Shown: one piece after another, positions 1 to 10,518 of the stretch | How positions within the stretch are numbered: position 1 is the stretch's first letter | Layout of the letters: each line of letters starts with the position of its first letter | Source of the DNA: Schizochytrium sp. CCTCC M209059 | Taxonomy: Eukaryota > Sar > Bigyra > Thraustochytrida > Thraustochytriidae | Reading direction: 5' to 3' | Length of the DNA stretch: 64,000 nucleotides | NCBI GenBank assembly: GCA_000818945.1 | Contig: KN805434.1 | Coordinates: forward strand, 62,001-126,000 | The notes under the pieces: model-generated | What the model was told of the DNA's origin: nothing | What the model saw: the letters and a program-made list of their open reading frames with translations, nothing else | Database searches by the model: none | Position numbers and translations under genes: made by a program

Positions 1-2616
1 AACCTCGTACCACGCGATGCTGTAGACTTTGTTTTGCGTGTGGCAATGGCGGCCCTCGAAACCTTGCAGATTTTGGCGGGCGGCAATGACGCCAGCGCCC
101 TCGAGGCGTGCGCTCAAGGCTTTGTCCCACAGTACACGCGCTTTCTCAGCATTCTTCTCCGCAAGTATCTTCGCAAGCTAGAGACCGTGCCCAATTTTTC
201 TGTGAGCTCCTTTGCCGAGCTCTTAGCCACGTACACCCTGCGCCAGGAGTCCGTGGAGGACTTTCTGTTTGCGCTCGAGCTGTGGTCTGTGTACACTACC
301 TACGTGCGCGAGGACCACGAACAAGGCGCGCAGAGCCAAGCCGCCAGCGCGTACCTGCAGGTACTCTGTCATCTCATGATGAAGCTTGTCGAGCGCGTTC
401 TCTGGTCCCGGAGCGAGGACATCCTCGACCTGATTGAGGACGAAACCCCAGAAGCCGGCCCGAACAGGAACGGCGCCGGCTCACTCACCGATGGCGGCAG
501 TGCAACTTCGACACACGCAGAGTCATCCGGGGAGGACGACCAACCCGTAACCGAGTTCGAGCGCTACATTAGCCGCATTGTTGCCCTCGTGTCTGAGATT
601 GGCACCCTTCCCGCCCCTTACGAAGGCCCGGCCTACGAGCCGCTCTTCATGGAGGCAGGCCGTCACTTGCAGCAGGGACTCGAAACGTTGACGCCTCTCT
701 TTGGTCAGCTCTCGCAGAATCAGACGGTACCGTCGGATACCATGCAGCGCTTTGCGCACGCTGCCTCGGACGTTGCGACGCTGATGCAAATCGTCAGCCA
801 GCTTGCGCCGTGGCTCGTTGTCCCAGGACGCTTTTCGTCGCTCTTTGACGCGGCCTTGCAATATATGCGATGGGCTCTCGAGCTCATTGAGGCTATGAAC
901 ACCAATCGTGTCTACACCTGTGGCCCATCCTTTGTGCGTTTGCAGGTGCGAGCGCTCGAACTTGCATCGAGCATGTGCCCGTGGCTGCAAAAGCTCGGTC
1001 AACTTGCCAACGCCGTGCTGTCCACGAGCGGCGAGGTCAATGAATCTGACCGGAACGCTCTGCAGGCAAACGCCTCCGCGCGGGACTTTGTCGGCAACTT
1101 TGACCACGTTGCCGTCCAGATCATCGAGCATGCGCTCTCTTCACTCATGTCCAAGTTCACCCCGCTTCCGGAGGAAATTAGCTTGGCGGGCATCGACCTC
1201 TTTGCATCCGTTTGCGTCCACGTCGTGCCCTCTCGCATACTCGAGTACCCGCCCATCCAGCGTGTGACCATGAACCTCGCCGAGTTTTCCGCCGGCCTCG
1301 CCATTCGGCCGCGGAGCAAGCTGTACGTTGCTGTATCGAAAATGACACTTGCGCCCCCCGTCAAGCGTCCTTCCGCGGCAGAGCGCGACAAGATCAAGTC
1401 GCTCTACGAAGAGCGCATTGGACCTGTCGTGCACTCCTTGAACCAGCTTGTCGAGCAATGCGCGGCGCAAGCTGCGCAAGGGACCCCGTCTGCAAGAATG
1501 CAACACGCCGAACGATGTAGGCCGCTTCTCACCATCCTGGTGGCGATTTGCCAAGATGCGGAGAACAACGTTACCACCACCAAGCAACTTGTTTCCTCCG
1601 TCGTCCTCCCTGCCCTTCCGACGGCGGTTCATTTCATCAGCGTGCTCATGAAACCAGCCGCCGATTTGGCCGCGCAAGGCGCTCAACTCTCGAACGACCA
1701 GCAACGTGTCTTGCGCCGCGGCGTCACGACCTCGCTTGGCGCTGCGCGAGACGCGCTCGACTTTGTCGTCGCATCCTTGGGCTCCTTTTCCAGGCAAGCC
1801 GGAAAAGATGCCTGTCTGCAGACTGTCTCCGAGCTCGTCGATGTCTTTGCGCGACAAAACATTGCGCAGAGCATCGCCGAGAATGGCAGTGGGGGGCCGC
1901 TGCTCTTGCTCAAACTGGTGCGGCTCTTTGTGGCCTTGCTCGGAGACTCGTCGCCCACCTTCGAGCCCGTGCTCCCCAAAATTCTGTCCTTGTGTCTCTA
2001 CGACGTGTCCAAAGTTGCGGCAGGACTTGCTTCCAAGCCAGACGGCAGCAATCAGGCTTCGACAACGAGCGCGGAGCACGCCATCGACTTGCTTGAGGCC
2101 CAATATGACCTCATTCACACTGTTCTGCGCTGGCACTGGCGCTGGTTCTCTGATAACCAGGAGGGGAAAAAATTCTTCTCGCAAGCCATGGAGCTCTTGC
2201 TGCAGTCGCTCGAGATGCAGAGCTTGCCGCCGCACGTTTTTCGCCGCAACTTGGCCATCTTTGATGACCTCCAGAAAACCGTCAAGCTCTACTCGTCCGA
2301 GGCTTTTCTCAACGATATGCGACCCGTCTTTACAACGACACTTCTCAAGCTTCTCGCGACCAACTCCCGCGAGATTCTTCAAGACGAAGTGCTCGCTACC
2401 GTGTATGGCCTTGCAGCGGTCAATCTAGACGACTTTTTCGATACAATCATTCCTCGTTTTGCCGTAGAGTATGCAACCCAAATTCGGGGACATCAGCAGG
2501 TCTCTGATGCTGCATATCGCGAGGTTGCATCCGCACTCGCAGGTCGTCCCACTGACATGCCTTCCTTTATCATAGCTCTCCGTGCGTTTGGCAACGACAT
2601 TCGTGTCCTGTTCTAG
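1..2616 (+). CDS. XPO6: Exportin-6, C-terminal part (5' end lies outside window)
   Basis: Karyopherin-beta family export receptor; in animals exportin-6 carries profilin-actin out of the nucleus with Ran-GTP. The frame is open from base 1 with no stop upstream, so the gene begins left of the window and the missing N-terminus should hold the Ran-binding importin-beta and Xpo1 segments. What remains (about 870 aa) is an all-helical HEAT-like solenoid. Two stretches recall exportin-6: the helix around ESVEDFLFALELWSVY near residue 83, and the extreme C-terminus, where a PSF..ALR.F.NDIR pattern resembles the vertebrate protein ending. An acidic, Ser-rich loop (bases about 430-550) looks disordered. 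Stop is TAG at 2614-2616. The neighbour is convergent, 404 bp away. It could instead be a related exportin (XPO4/7), but the C-terminal match favours XPO6. Confidence 0.7.
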   Translation, partial: NLVPRDAVDFVLRVAMAALETLQILAGGNDASALEACAQGFVPQYTRFLSILLRKYLRKLETVPNFSVSSFAELLATYTLRQESVEDFLFALELWSVYTTYVREDHEQGAQSQAASAYLQVLCHLMMKLVERVLWSRSEDILDLIEDETPEAGPNRNGAGSLTDGGSATSTHAESSGEDDQPVTEFERYISRIVALVSEIGTLPAPYEGPAYEPLFMEAGRHLQQGLETLTPLFGQLSQNQTVPSDTMQRFAHAASDVATLMQIVSQLAPWLVVPGRFSSLFDAALQYMRWALELIEAMNTNRVYTCGPSFVRLQVRALELASSMCPWLQKLGQLANAVLSTSGEVNESDRNALQANASARDFVGNFDHVAVQIIEHALSSLMSKFTPLPEEISLAGIDLFASVCVHVVPSRILEYPPIQRVTMNLAEFSAGLAIRPRSKLYVAVSKMTLAPPVKRPSAAERDKIKSLYEERIGPVVHSLNQLVEQCAAQAAQGTPSARMQHAERCRPLLTILVAICQDAENNVTTTKQLVSSVVLPALPTAVHFISVLMKPAADLAAQGAQLSNDQQRVLRRGVTTSLGAARDALDFVVASLGSFSRQAGKDACLQTVSELVDVFARQNIAQSIAENGSGGPLLLLKLVRLFVALLGDSSPTFEPVLPKILSLCLYDVSKVAAGLASKPDGSNQASTTSAEHAIDLLEAQYDLIHTVLRWHWRWFSDNQEGKKFFSQAMELLLQSLEMQSLPPHVFRRNLAIFDDLQKTVKLYSSEAFLNDMRPVFTTTLLKLLATNSREILQDEVLATVYGLAAVNLDDFFDTIIPRFAVEYATQIRGHQQVSDAAYREVASALAGRPTDMPSFIIALRAFGNDIRVLF

Positions 2617-3020
2617 GTCAAGCGTTCTTTTCAGATCATATCATAACAAGCTTTGCATTTAGGCCTAGGCCTACTCATCGATCTCTCACACGGTATAATA
2701 TCATTCATGATCCATGCCACTCGCTACCTAGCCAGGTCAAGAATCCAAAAATCACTAGCTTCGCTGAAGGTAAGTACTTTTGCGCGACCAGGCCAAATAA
2801 GTTTTCGCCAAAGTCGCAATCACTGTTGGTGTTCCCCTCGAGCATGTCCAGAAATAAATAGGCTTTCAGGTGCTCGGTGCCTTGTTTGTGGGCTAGAAGT
2901 CAGAGAGGTACAGATCGAAGCTGTCATTTGCGCGAGCTTCGTCCGCGAATCGACGTTGGCCATCAAAGCAGCCAAGTTCAAAGGTCTCTAGCATCAATCA
3001 CAACTCAATTTCTACTTGAC
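2617..3020. other. Convergent 3' intergenic region
   Basis: About 400 bp between the ends of two converging genes. It holds an AATAAA-like word near 2852 and a palindromic CCTAGGCC-type motif at 2660-2674. No coding or RNA gene is seen. Confidence 0.6.
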
Positions 3021-6000
3021 CTACTCGATCGCTTGAGCATGTGAAATTGTACGACCCACAAATAAAAGTGCAGGCGCTGAAGGTTTGGCGCTGCTGCGCT
3101 GAAGAGGCTCCAAGCGCGCCCGCCGAGCCCGCCGAACGCCCTGACGACGCGCCGTGGCAAAGTCGTGCCGAGGAGGCAAGTGTCTCGTGTCGCTGTCCAC
3201 GACTGCATGCGCCTGCAAGACATTGTCTAGATTAAAGGTGTCTAGCACAGCTGCAGAAATACAACGTTTTGTGGTGGACTGTTCCTGCTCCCGGTACTCA
3301 ATGTGCTTTGCCAAGTCTTCAGCAATACCTCGCGGCCGATAGCTGGCAGCGGACTTGGACATTCGCATATCTGCGACTCTAATTTGAGCGCTGCGGACCT
3401 CAATGACTGTGCCATCTCCGCTTGTTTCTTCCTGTGCGCTCGGCACGAACTGGCGTCCATATGTGATATCGCGCAAACGACCCTGCGACAGTGACCTTGG
3501 CCCCAGATTATGCTGTTTTCGCAGATCCAAGCAATTCTGCCTTTCTGCTTGTGCGGTCCTCAAAGCAGCGCGTTCCTCGCGAAGAATGCGTGCGGCCTCT
3601 ACCTGCGAAACAGGACGTAACTTGACAGACTTCTCCACCGCAGCTCCCGTTTCCTTCCCTTGGACCATTTTGCTACCAGAGTCCTCAATTTCGCAGCCTT
3701 CAGCGGCCAGTAAGAGCTCGTCCACCTGATCAAAGAAACCGGCAGCCCCATCTATCGGGCTCAAGTCTGATCCTTCGCAGTCTGCTCCTGGTGGGGCCGG
3801 TTCAATGAATCCCGAGGTTTCTCTCGAGGAAAATATTTCTGATTGAGAGTCGCAGACTTCAGATATCGCAAACGCTTCGCGGATCTCTTTTTCATTCTCC
3901 TTTTCTTTGACATTGATTCGCTCGCCATTAATGTCACCTTTACAAGTGGCGCGATAGGAATGGTCAGCATTGTCAGCTTGGGCGTCAACAGAATTCCCAG
4001 GTTTTGCGGAATGCTCTTCACTTTCGTCGCGCTTGCTCAACGCTCCAACAGACACATTGTCAAGCGCCGTCTTGGAAGTCGACGCATATCCCAGCACAGA
4101 CAAACTTGTTTCTTCTGGTGAGCAGGGGGGCGCGCGTGTTGGAGATCTTGGAATGAATGATACAGAGGTAAGAGCACCCATTTTCGAATTTTCCTCGTAA
4201 AGTCGCGCTTGCTCCTCCTCATTTTTCCTACTCTCAACCCGGAGTTTCTCCTGTTCTTGCTCTTGTTCTTGCTGCTTTTGCTTTTGCTGCATAGAATGAG
4301 AGTCCTCGAGGCCCGAGGCCGGGGCATCTTTCCAAAGAGTGTCTTCGTTGCGACGAGCCATCTTTAGAAATGGATCGAGTTTTTCTCTTTCGAAACTCAT
4401 GCCCTGAGCCTTGTTTAGCGCGCGTTGCTGCTTGCTCGAGACAGCATTGCCTTGCGACTTCCACAAGGCGGCCGGAAACGGAGCTACGCCTCTTGGCATG
4501 ACTTGTTTCAGAGCGGCAGCCATGCGAGCCGCAAAAAATGCCTCATCTTCGTCGTCCTCCTTTTCTTCGTCGTCCTCCTTTTCTTCGTCATTGCTGCTTG
4601 TCTGGCTCGAGCTCGGACTCGTTTCCCCCTCATTTATGATTTCGCCGTCCTGGGACAGAGAGTCGAACCCATCTTCGTCATCACATGCAGACGGCGCGTC
4701 GGCTTCAATCTGGCCACTCGCATCATCGTCAAGGCTCGAGTGACCTTGATGCGTCTTTGCAGCCTGGTTGTCATTTTGAGTATCCTGCTCAGAGGTCGTG
4801 ACAAAGTTTGCAAAGAAAAAGTCGGGGCGCTCCAACTCGGGAAACTGTTTCATCTTTGTTGCCTCTTCCCACAAAAGCGCATTCTCGTCGTCGTCCTCGC
4901 TAGGCTGCTGCGCACGAGGTGTGAGTTGTCTGACCCTGAGCTCGATGGAATCTCTGTTCTTGTTCAGGAGGATGCTCATTCGATCCGCTCTCGAAGGTTC
5001 AAGACCGCCTTCAAGCTGGCTCTCTCCACCGTTTTCTGTGCGTGCAAGGTGCTCCTGAGCCTCGCGCTCAAATTTTTCCCGGTCAGCCAATTCCTTTGCA
5101 CGTTCGGCGCGCTCCTTCTCCAACGCCTTGCCAATCTTGATCTCCTCGTCGACAACCTCGCCATCGAACAAAAGTCTGCGGGACTCTGTGAACAGCGTGT
5201 CGAGCCGTCTCATCGACATCGAACGGTCGACCACGTGTTCCTTGTCTCGCACCACCACAACACTTGACCGGCGTGCAAACTCGCTGGTACGTGGCATTTC
5301 GTCCGCACGAACACGAGCTACCAGTTTTCGGCCCGTTGGGTGCTCTCGCGATAGAGGGCTAGCGAGTTGCAGAATTGGATCCTGATCAAGCGGTGTGGAG
5401 CGCTTGGTATACGTCTGCACCATCAAGACGTCCTCACGACTGGGCCGAGGCCCGACATCTTTGGCGGAAAAGGATCGGAAGCCGGTATCATTCCAGCTTT
5501 GCGGTGTATCTTCTGAACTATCCAGTCCATTTCGGTGCACATCAACCTCGCGGACCCCCTTGGCGTCATCGTCTGATGCTTCTTCTTCTTCAGCGTCATC
5601 ATCATGATCATCAAAATTCTCTTCTTCCGAAGTCGAGCCACCGTGCTCATCGATCGCAACAGAGGCAGCTTCCGAACTATCGTCCCCCTCGCTATCGTCG
5701 TCCACCACGCCACCTTCTTCGAACTCGCTTTCAGATCCTGTCACAGTGGACACTGCACTGTCTCGCCGACTCACGCTGTCCTCTCGACTGTTAGGCCGTG
5801 ACGACGCTGCCGGTGACGATGGTCGCGCCGAAGGCTCCTCGAGGGCCACAGATCTCTCTTCGCTTGGCAAGCCGAGATGTGGTCCAGATGACGTCTTGGG
5901 GCTTATAACTGTCTCATCTTCAGTCAAAGTATCCGTCGCTTCGTCTTCGTGCACAGCCTGAAGACCCGCATGATCATTGAGCAATGGATTTAAATTTGAG

Positions 6001-9000
6001 GTTCTAATGACCTCATAGTCGAGCATGATATTCTCCAAGAATGAGGGCGGCTGCTCGAACTCGAGACCAGGAGAATGCTGCTTGAACCGTGCTTCGTCGA
6101 GCTTAGTTCGCGCGCCGATCCACAGAGACTTGAGCTCCTCCTCAAATTGCTTGAAGCAGTTCGCTTTGTCCCTGTTCGAGGACACCTGCTCGCGGAGCTC
6201 GGTCGCAACGGACTTGGCTTCCGTCTGCAGGGACTCAAGCTCGTTGAGACGACGGATCGACTCGTTAAAGGTCTCGTCAGTAGCATTGACAAGACGGGCC
6301 TTTTGCCTTTCTTCCGAATTGATCTGCGTTTGCACTTGCTGAGCCTGTTCCTGCTGCTCGACAAGCTCCTTTTTCAGAGCTCGAGCGCGGGCGGTATTGG
6401 CCTGTCCGCGACCGCGAAGGTTCGCCAACTCAGTCAAGAGCTGACTAATGCGTTCCTGAAATCGGGTCATTTTGCTGCGAGTGATTCCCATTCCAGCTTC
6501 AAGCTCCGCGATCTCCGTCTGAATGCGCTCATGATCGCCCTTAAGCTCTTGCGCAGTGAGGCGTCTCGATCTGCGACAAGAGCGCGCCTTGGTGTCCATA
6601 CTCTTGATTTTGGCTTCGGCGTCAACCACGCGCTGCAAATACTCGTGCTTGCGTACATTCAAGTAGCTGCAAGCTTCCCCTAGCCTTTCCAAATAGTCTT
6701 CACGAACCTCGATGGCAAGCTTCCACGCTGCACTGAGTCTTCCGAGGGCCCCATCATCTGGGCTTTCGCGGCCTTCCAAGGAAGATATCGTCGATCCTGC
6801 AATCAGATTTGCCTCGAATTGCGAGGCTGCAAGGTGTTCACGATCTCCTGGCATACCACCATACGAATCCTCGAAGGCCCGCAGAACCTCAGAGCATGGA
6901 GGTAGGTTTGCGGTAAAGGCTCGCATCGTAGAGGCGCCTGCTCGTCGATTTGGCACCGCGCTCCGTAGGGCCCAGGCACACGAGGGTTTCGGTCCCAGCA
7001 CCTTTTGGAATATGTTCATGGCCGCAAGTGGCGCAGCGTCTCTCCTCGAGGAGCCAGAGCCCGAGTCACGAGCCTTTGATTCTGCGGCGGCCCCCGAGCG
7101 TCTCGATGGCTCACGAAAAACAAGTTTATTGATCTTGCCAGCGTGAGGAATTTCAGTGGTCTCCAAGTAGTGAAGAAAGTACGCACTGGGTTTGGCAACT
7201 CTAGAGCGTCGCTTGCCGCGCAGACCACTTTTCCCCTTTGCACCTTTCCTTCCATTTGCAGCGTTTGCCTTGGCTTCTGCCTCCGCCTCTGCAAGCTGCT
7301 GTCGGACGACTGCGCGTGCGAGAATGACTTTGTCGCGTTCAAGAATACGTCGCATCGCAAGTGTCCGGGCTTCGACGGTTCGTTGTTGCGCCTTGCGCAA
7401 GAGCTCTTGGCCTTCAATTCCACCCATTGCCAACAACACGCCTGACGCGTAGGTTGGTGAGCGTGGCATGGAGGGAACGAGCAATGAGGCGTCGGAAGAG
7501 CAGCTCGCAGAAATGGCCACACGCCAAAAGCCTGCCGAGCTCAAATGGCTCCATGTGCTGTGCATTCGGATGCGGCGGTACGAATGGAGCTCTAGGGGTG
7601 TAAACTCGTGCGCCTCGAGTCGTCCAGCATGCAATCCAAGAAAAGCACGTATTCGTGGGTCAGTGGCTAAATCTACGGGCGTCCGCCCTTCATCGTCTTT
7701 CGCAAAGACGGATGCGCCGGCACGAACTAAAAGCACAACAATTTCAAAACGCGTATCCCCTGCATAGCGCGCCGCGAGGTGGAGACATGACAACCCTTGC
7801 TCATTTCGTGTGTCGACTACAAAGTCGCCCAGCGCGTCCATCGCCCTGAGCTCCGATGCAACGTCCACGTGGCTTTCGCCTTCGGCAGGATCATCTGTCT
7901 CGGGCGTTCGTTTTGCTTTGGCGAGAGGCGAGTCAGCTTTCTTGTTGGCTTCACGGGCCTTACGGACCTGTTTAAACATGCGAAGCTTGTGTTTCTCGAG
8001 AGCGTGCACTTTCCGTGCCTTGGCCGGATACTCAAAGGTCCCAAGAATGCGGCGCACGGCCTCCAGGTCGCCCAGGTCGACAGCTTCGTGCAATGGCGTA
8101 TCATGGCGTGGCGCCAACGCAGGATCCCGCGTGCGCGTCATCCACGTCGACAGTGTGGAAATGTCGGACGTGTCCTCCACGCGCCATTGGGAAGGGAGCG
8201 CAGAACCAGCTTCCAAGCAGTCTCGCAGTTGCTGTGCGGTGGTAAAGCCGTGTGGCGCAGTTTTTGCAATCTTGCCTTGCCTCCCTCGACGGTTGTACAG
8301 CCAGTTCGCCCATGCAGCAAATGCAATACGCTGTAAACGTCGTGCCTCGGCGCGTAAATACACAAAGCGAGCATAGGTCCAGCGACGACGTCCTTCGCAG
8401 ACGCGGCGCCATGCCCACCACGCGCGAACGAAATAGACGTGCGCAGCGTCTTGCTTCCACATGAAGACAGCGTGCAAGGCAACCTGGACGCTTCGCACGC
8501 TGCCGGAAGCCAGAATAGCGTCATTTCGGATCATTCGCAGGGACTCGGCGTCCTCGTAACGCTGCTTCCATTTCTGCAATACGATGCGCTTCGTGTCGGA
8601 ACGCATGTTGAGTGCAAGAAAACGCTTTACAACACGAAGTCGCACCTTGCGTTTGGTCCACTCGTACCATATGACGAGAACGCGCCTTGTTTGCCGCAAA
8701 AGGCTTCCACGCTGTCGTGCGTGAGCAAACCAGTGCTTGAGAACGTAATACTGACGCGACTCCTCGTACTGTTGCTTGGCTAGTGCCTCATTGTCGCGTT
8801 TCTTCTGCCGCCGTTTGCGAAACGAGCAGAGTTTACGGAAAAATCGCAATAAAAGCATGCGTGGGGCCCGAGCCGCTGCGTGTGCTTTGAGCAGTGACAT
8901 TCTGGAAAAGTTCTCCAGCCATTCATCCCACAGCGGAAAGTCCATTTCGTACACTGGAGTTGGCTCGTTCATGCGACGACTGCGCCGAAAGGCCGACCAT

Positions 9001-10331
9001 CGACGCCACATTTCAAAAATAATTTGCCGGCGCTCGCCGACCCAGAGCTTGACGTCGCGACGGCGCTTGGAGAGTCTTTTCATACGCAACAAGTGCATTC
9101 CAGCTTGAATCCGCCGCAGTGCAGTGAGTCTCATAAAGACTTTCCAGCCCAAGACCGCCTGCCGTTTCTGATTACGCTCCGCCATTTGTCTTACACGCAC
9201 CCACATCCTCTCCTGCTCCTCCTTTTCGAGCGCGGCTCTTCGTTGGCGTGGGTCCATGAAGAGCTGTGTCGAAATTTCTTCGACCTTTTTTGAGTCTCGC
9301 ATCAGTTTCGGTTGAGTTGGTTTTCCTGTGATCGCCGCGGCTTTTGATTGTGGCGAGCTTGCGCTTGAAGCCATCGTTGACCTTGCCATTGATATCTTGC
9401 GTCGTTCCATACGCACAAGAAGCTTGCTCATGAGCACGTCATTGTGGCCTTTGGTCATTTGCATGATGAGTTTACGCGCAGCCACGCCTTCATCTTTGGC
9501 CGTACGCCAACGATAAATGAATCGACGTCTCACGAAACGACGCAGAACACTCTCGGCCTTGACAAAGAAAATCCATCCTCGCAGAAACTTTGCACGTATT
9601 GATCGGCGACGTCGTTGCACGCGGAGGAACTTGACGCGACGGACGCGCATGCGCCACCATGTTTGTACCCGGCACGCTGCCTCTTGCGCTCGATGTTGGT
9701 ATTTATATGTGAGCAAAAACTTTTCGATTTCTGCGGCGCCGAAGCGGTCCACGACCTGATCCTGGCCGCGCGACTTGGCGTATCGCAAAATTTGATGCGC
9801 GTCTTCTTCGACACGATCGTCTTCGAGTCCGTCAAAACGCGCCATGGCGTGCTTTGGTGCAGCAATACGGCCAAGCGTCACCTGAGATGACGCCTCTTTC
9901 TCCTGCTGTTGTTCATGTTGCAAGCTGCCATGCCCACCATCGATGTGCCGTAGGCTTTTTTTGACGCCGAGCGCGCTCTCGAGGATTTCAACGCGCGTTT
10001 GCGCGTACGCGAGTGCAGTCTCCAGAGCGCGTAACTCTTGTGCATCGTCGCGACTGCTCGCTGTCTGGTTCGGCGCGCCACCGCTCGACTCGCCACGAAG
10101 ATGACTGCGCTGCATCGCGCCTTGGGGTTGAGGCTTCGCCTCGCTAGGCGGGCACGCCCCAACGTCGCGCGCGCGCGACGTTGCAAGAGGTGCACCAAGG
10201 CTTTGTCTGCCTCGCCAAGGTTTCCGACCAAAACGGTGTGTACCATATTTTTTTTCATTTTTCAAATTTTTCCAATGTTCCGTTGGCACGCATTTTGGAG
10301 CCCGTGTCAGTGCAAGTAGTATTACTATCAC
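3021..10331 (-). CDS. Giant IQ/Trp-helix, ankyrin and coiled-coil protein
   Basis: A 2436-aa intronless frame with no family name I can assign. Order: short N-terminus; an IQ-like helix near residues 215-235 (RVQTWWRMRVRRVKF), which could bind calmodulin or centrin; about 450 residues of Arg/Trp-rich helices to residue 690, with spaced Trp as in Sfi1-type centrin-binding rods; two or three ankyrin repeats at about 742-900 (TPLHEAVDLGDLEAVRRIL, then LSCLHLAARYAG); a long coiled coil at about 1200-1410; then about 1000 residues that are acidic, Ser/Glu-rich and probably disordered. This points to a cytoskeletal scaffold, perhaps at basal body or centrosome; that role is inference. The first Met is followed by an atypical hydrophobic segment; Met73 (base 10115) is an equally good start. 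The gene starts only 187 bp beyond the HORMA gene stop. Confidence 0.75.
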   Translation of the reverse strand: MIVILLALTRAPKCVPTEHWKNLKNEKKYGTHRFGRKPWRGRQSLGAPLATSRARDVGACPPSEAKPQPQGAMQRSHLRGESSGGAPNQTASSRDDAQELRALETALAYAQTRVEILESALGVKKSLRHIDGGHGSLQHEQQQEKEASSQVTLGRIAAPKHAMARFDGLEDDRVEEDAHQILRYAKSRGQDQVVDRFGAAEIEKFLLTYKYQHRAQEAACRVQTWWRMRVRRVKFLRVQRRRRSIRAKFLRGWIFFVKAESVLRRFVRRRFIYRWRTAKDEGVAARKLIMQMTKGHNDVLMSKLLVRMERRKISMARSTMASSASSPQSKAAAITGKPTQPKLMRDSKKVEEISTQLFMDPRQRRAALEKEEQERMWVRVRQMAERNQKRQAVLGWKVFMRLTALRRIQAGMHLLRMKRLSKRRRDVKLWVGERRQIIFEMWRRWSAFRRSRRMNEPTPVYEMDFPLWDEWLENFSRMSLLKAHAAARAPRMLLLRFFRKLCSFRKRRQKKRDNEALAKQQYEESRQYYVLKHWFAHARQRGSLLRQTRRVLVIWYEWTKRKVRLRVVKRFLALNMRSDTKRIVLQKWKQRYEDAESLRMIRNDAILASGSVRSVQVALHAVFMWKQDAAHVYFVRAWWAWRRVCEGRRRWTYARFVYLRAEARRLQRIAFAAWANWLYNRRGRQGKIAKTAPHGFTTAQQLRDCLEAGSALPSQWRVEDTSDISTLSTWMTRTRDPALAPRHDTPLHEAVDLGDLEAVRRILGTFEYPAKARKVHALEKHKLRMFKQVRKAREANKKADSPLAKAKRTPETDDPAEGESHVDVASELRAMDALGDFVVDTRNEQGLSCLHLAARYAGDTRFEIVVLLVRAGASVFAKDDEGRTPVDLATDPRIRAFLGLHAGRLEAHEFTPLELHSYRRIRMHSTWSHLSSAGFWRVAISASCSSDASLLVPSMPRSPTYASGVLLAMGGIEGQELLRKAQQRTVEARTLAMRRILERDKVILARAVVRQQLAEAEAEAKANAANGRKGAKGKSGLRGKRRSRVAKPSAYFLHYLETTEIPHAGKINKLVFREPSRRSGAAAESKARDSGSGSSRRDAAPLAAMNIFQKVLGPKPSCAWALRSAVPNRRAGASTMRAFTANLPPCSEVLRAFEDSYGGMPGDREHLAASQFEANLIAGSTISSLEGRESPDDGALGRLSAAWKLAIEVREDYLERLGEACSYLNVRKHEYLQRVVDAEAKIKSMDTKARSCRRSRRLTAQELKGDHERIQTEIAELEAGMGITRSKMTRFQERISQLLTELANLRGRGQANTARARALKKELVEQQEQAQQVQTQINSEERQKARLVNATDETFNESIRRLNELESLQTEAKSVATELREQVSSNRDKANCFKQFEEELKSLWIGARTKLDEARFKQHSPGLEFEQPPSFLENIMLDYEVIRTSNLNPLLNDHAGLQAVHEDEATDTLTEDETVISPKTSSGPHLGLPSEERSVALEEPSARPSSPAASSRPNSREDSVSRRDSAVSTVTGSESEFEEGGVVDDDSEGDDSSEAASVAIDEHGGSTSEEENFDDHDDDAEEEEASDDDAKGVREVDVHRNGLDSSEDTPQSWNDTGFRSFSAKDVGPRPSREDVLMVQTYTKRSTPLDQDPILQLASPLSREHPTGRKLVARVRADEMPRTSEFARRSSVVVVRDKEHVVDRSMSMRRLDTLFTESRRLLFDGEVVDEEIKIGKALEKERAERAKELADREKFEREAQEHLARTENGGESQLEGGLEPSRADRMSILLNKNRDSIELRVRQLTPRAQQPSEDDDENALLWEEATKMKQFPELERPDFFFANFVTTSEQDTQNDNQAAKTHQGHSSLDDDASGQIEADAPSACDDEDGFDSLSQDGEIINEGETSPSSSQTSSNDEEKEDDEEKEDDEDEAFFAARMAAALKQVMPRGVAPFPAALWKSQGNAVSSKQQRALNKAQGMSFEREKLDPFLKMARRNEDTLWKDAPASGLEDSHSMQQKQKQQEQEQEQEKLRVESRKNEEEQARLYEENSKMGALTSVSFIPRSPTRAPPCSPEETSLSVLGYASTSKTALDNVSVGALSKRDESEEHSAKPGNSVDAQADNADHSYRATCKGDINGERINVKEKENEKEIREAFAISEVCDSQSEIFSSRETSGFIEPAPPGADCEGSDLSPIDGAAGFFDQVDELLLAAEGCEIEDSGSKMVQGKETGAAVEKSVKLRPVSQVEAARILREERAALRTAQAERQNCLDLRKQHNLGPRSLSQGRLRDITYGRQFVPSAQEETSGDGTVIEVRSAQIRVADMRMSKSAASYRPRGIAEDLAKHIEYREQEQSTTKRCISAAVLDTFNLDNVLQAHAVVDSDTRHLPPRHDFATARRQGVRRARRARLEPLQRSSAKPSAPALLFVGRTISHAQAIE

Positions 10332-10518
10332 GAGGATGTGGCACTGAGCAGTGTGTCAGCGGCATACACTTTGATTTCTTCCCTATCACCTCCTCCTGCC
10401 TGGACTCTTCAGCTTGACTGGCAGGCAGCAAGCCAGCCAAGCAAGAAGCAGATCCAGCCAGACTCAGAAGAGGAACAAAAAGAAAAATTCAAACGCTGGC
10501 AAGCTTTGCAAATTGTGA

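Noticed and set aside
1141..2382. 413-codon open frame antisense to exportin-6
   Set aside because: Arg/Gly/Glu-rich antisense shadow with no domain; the sense strand is clearly coding.
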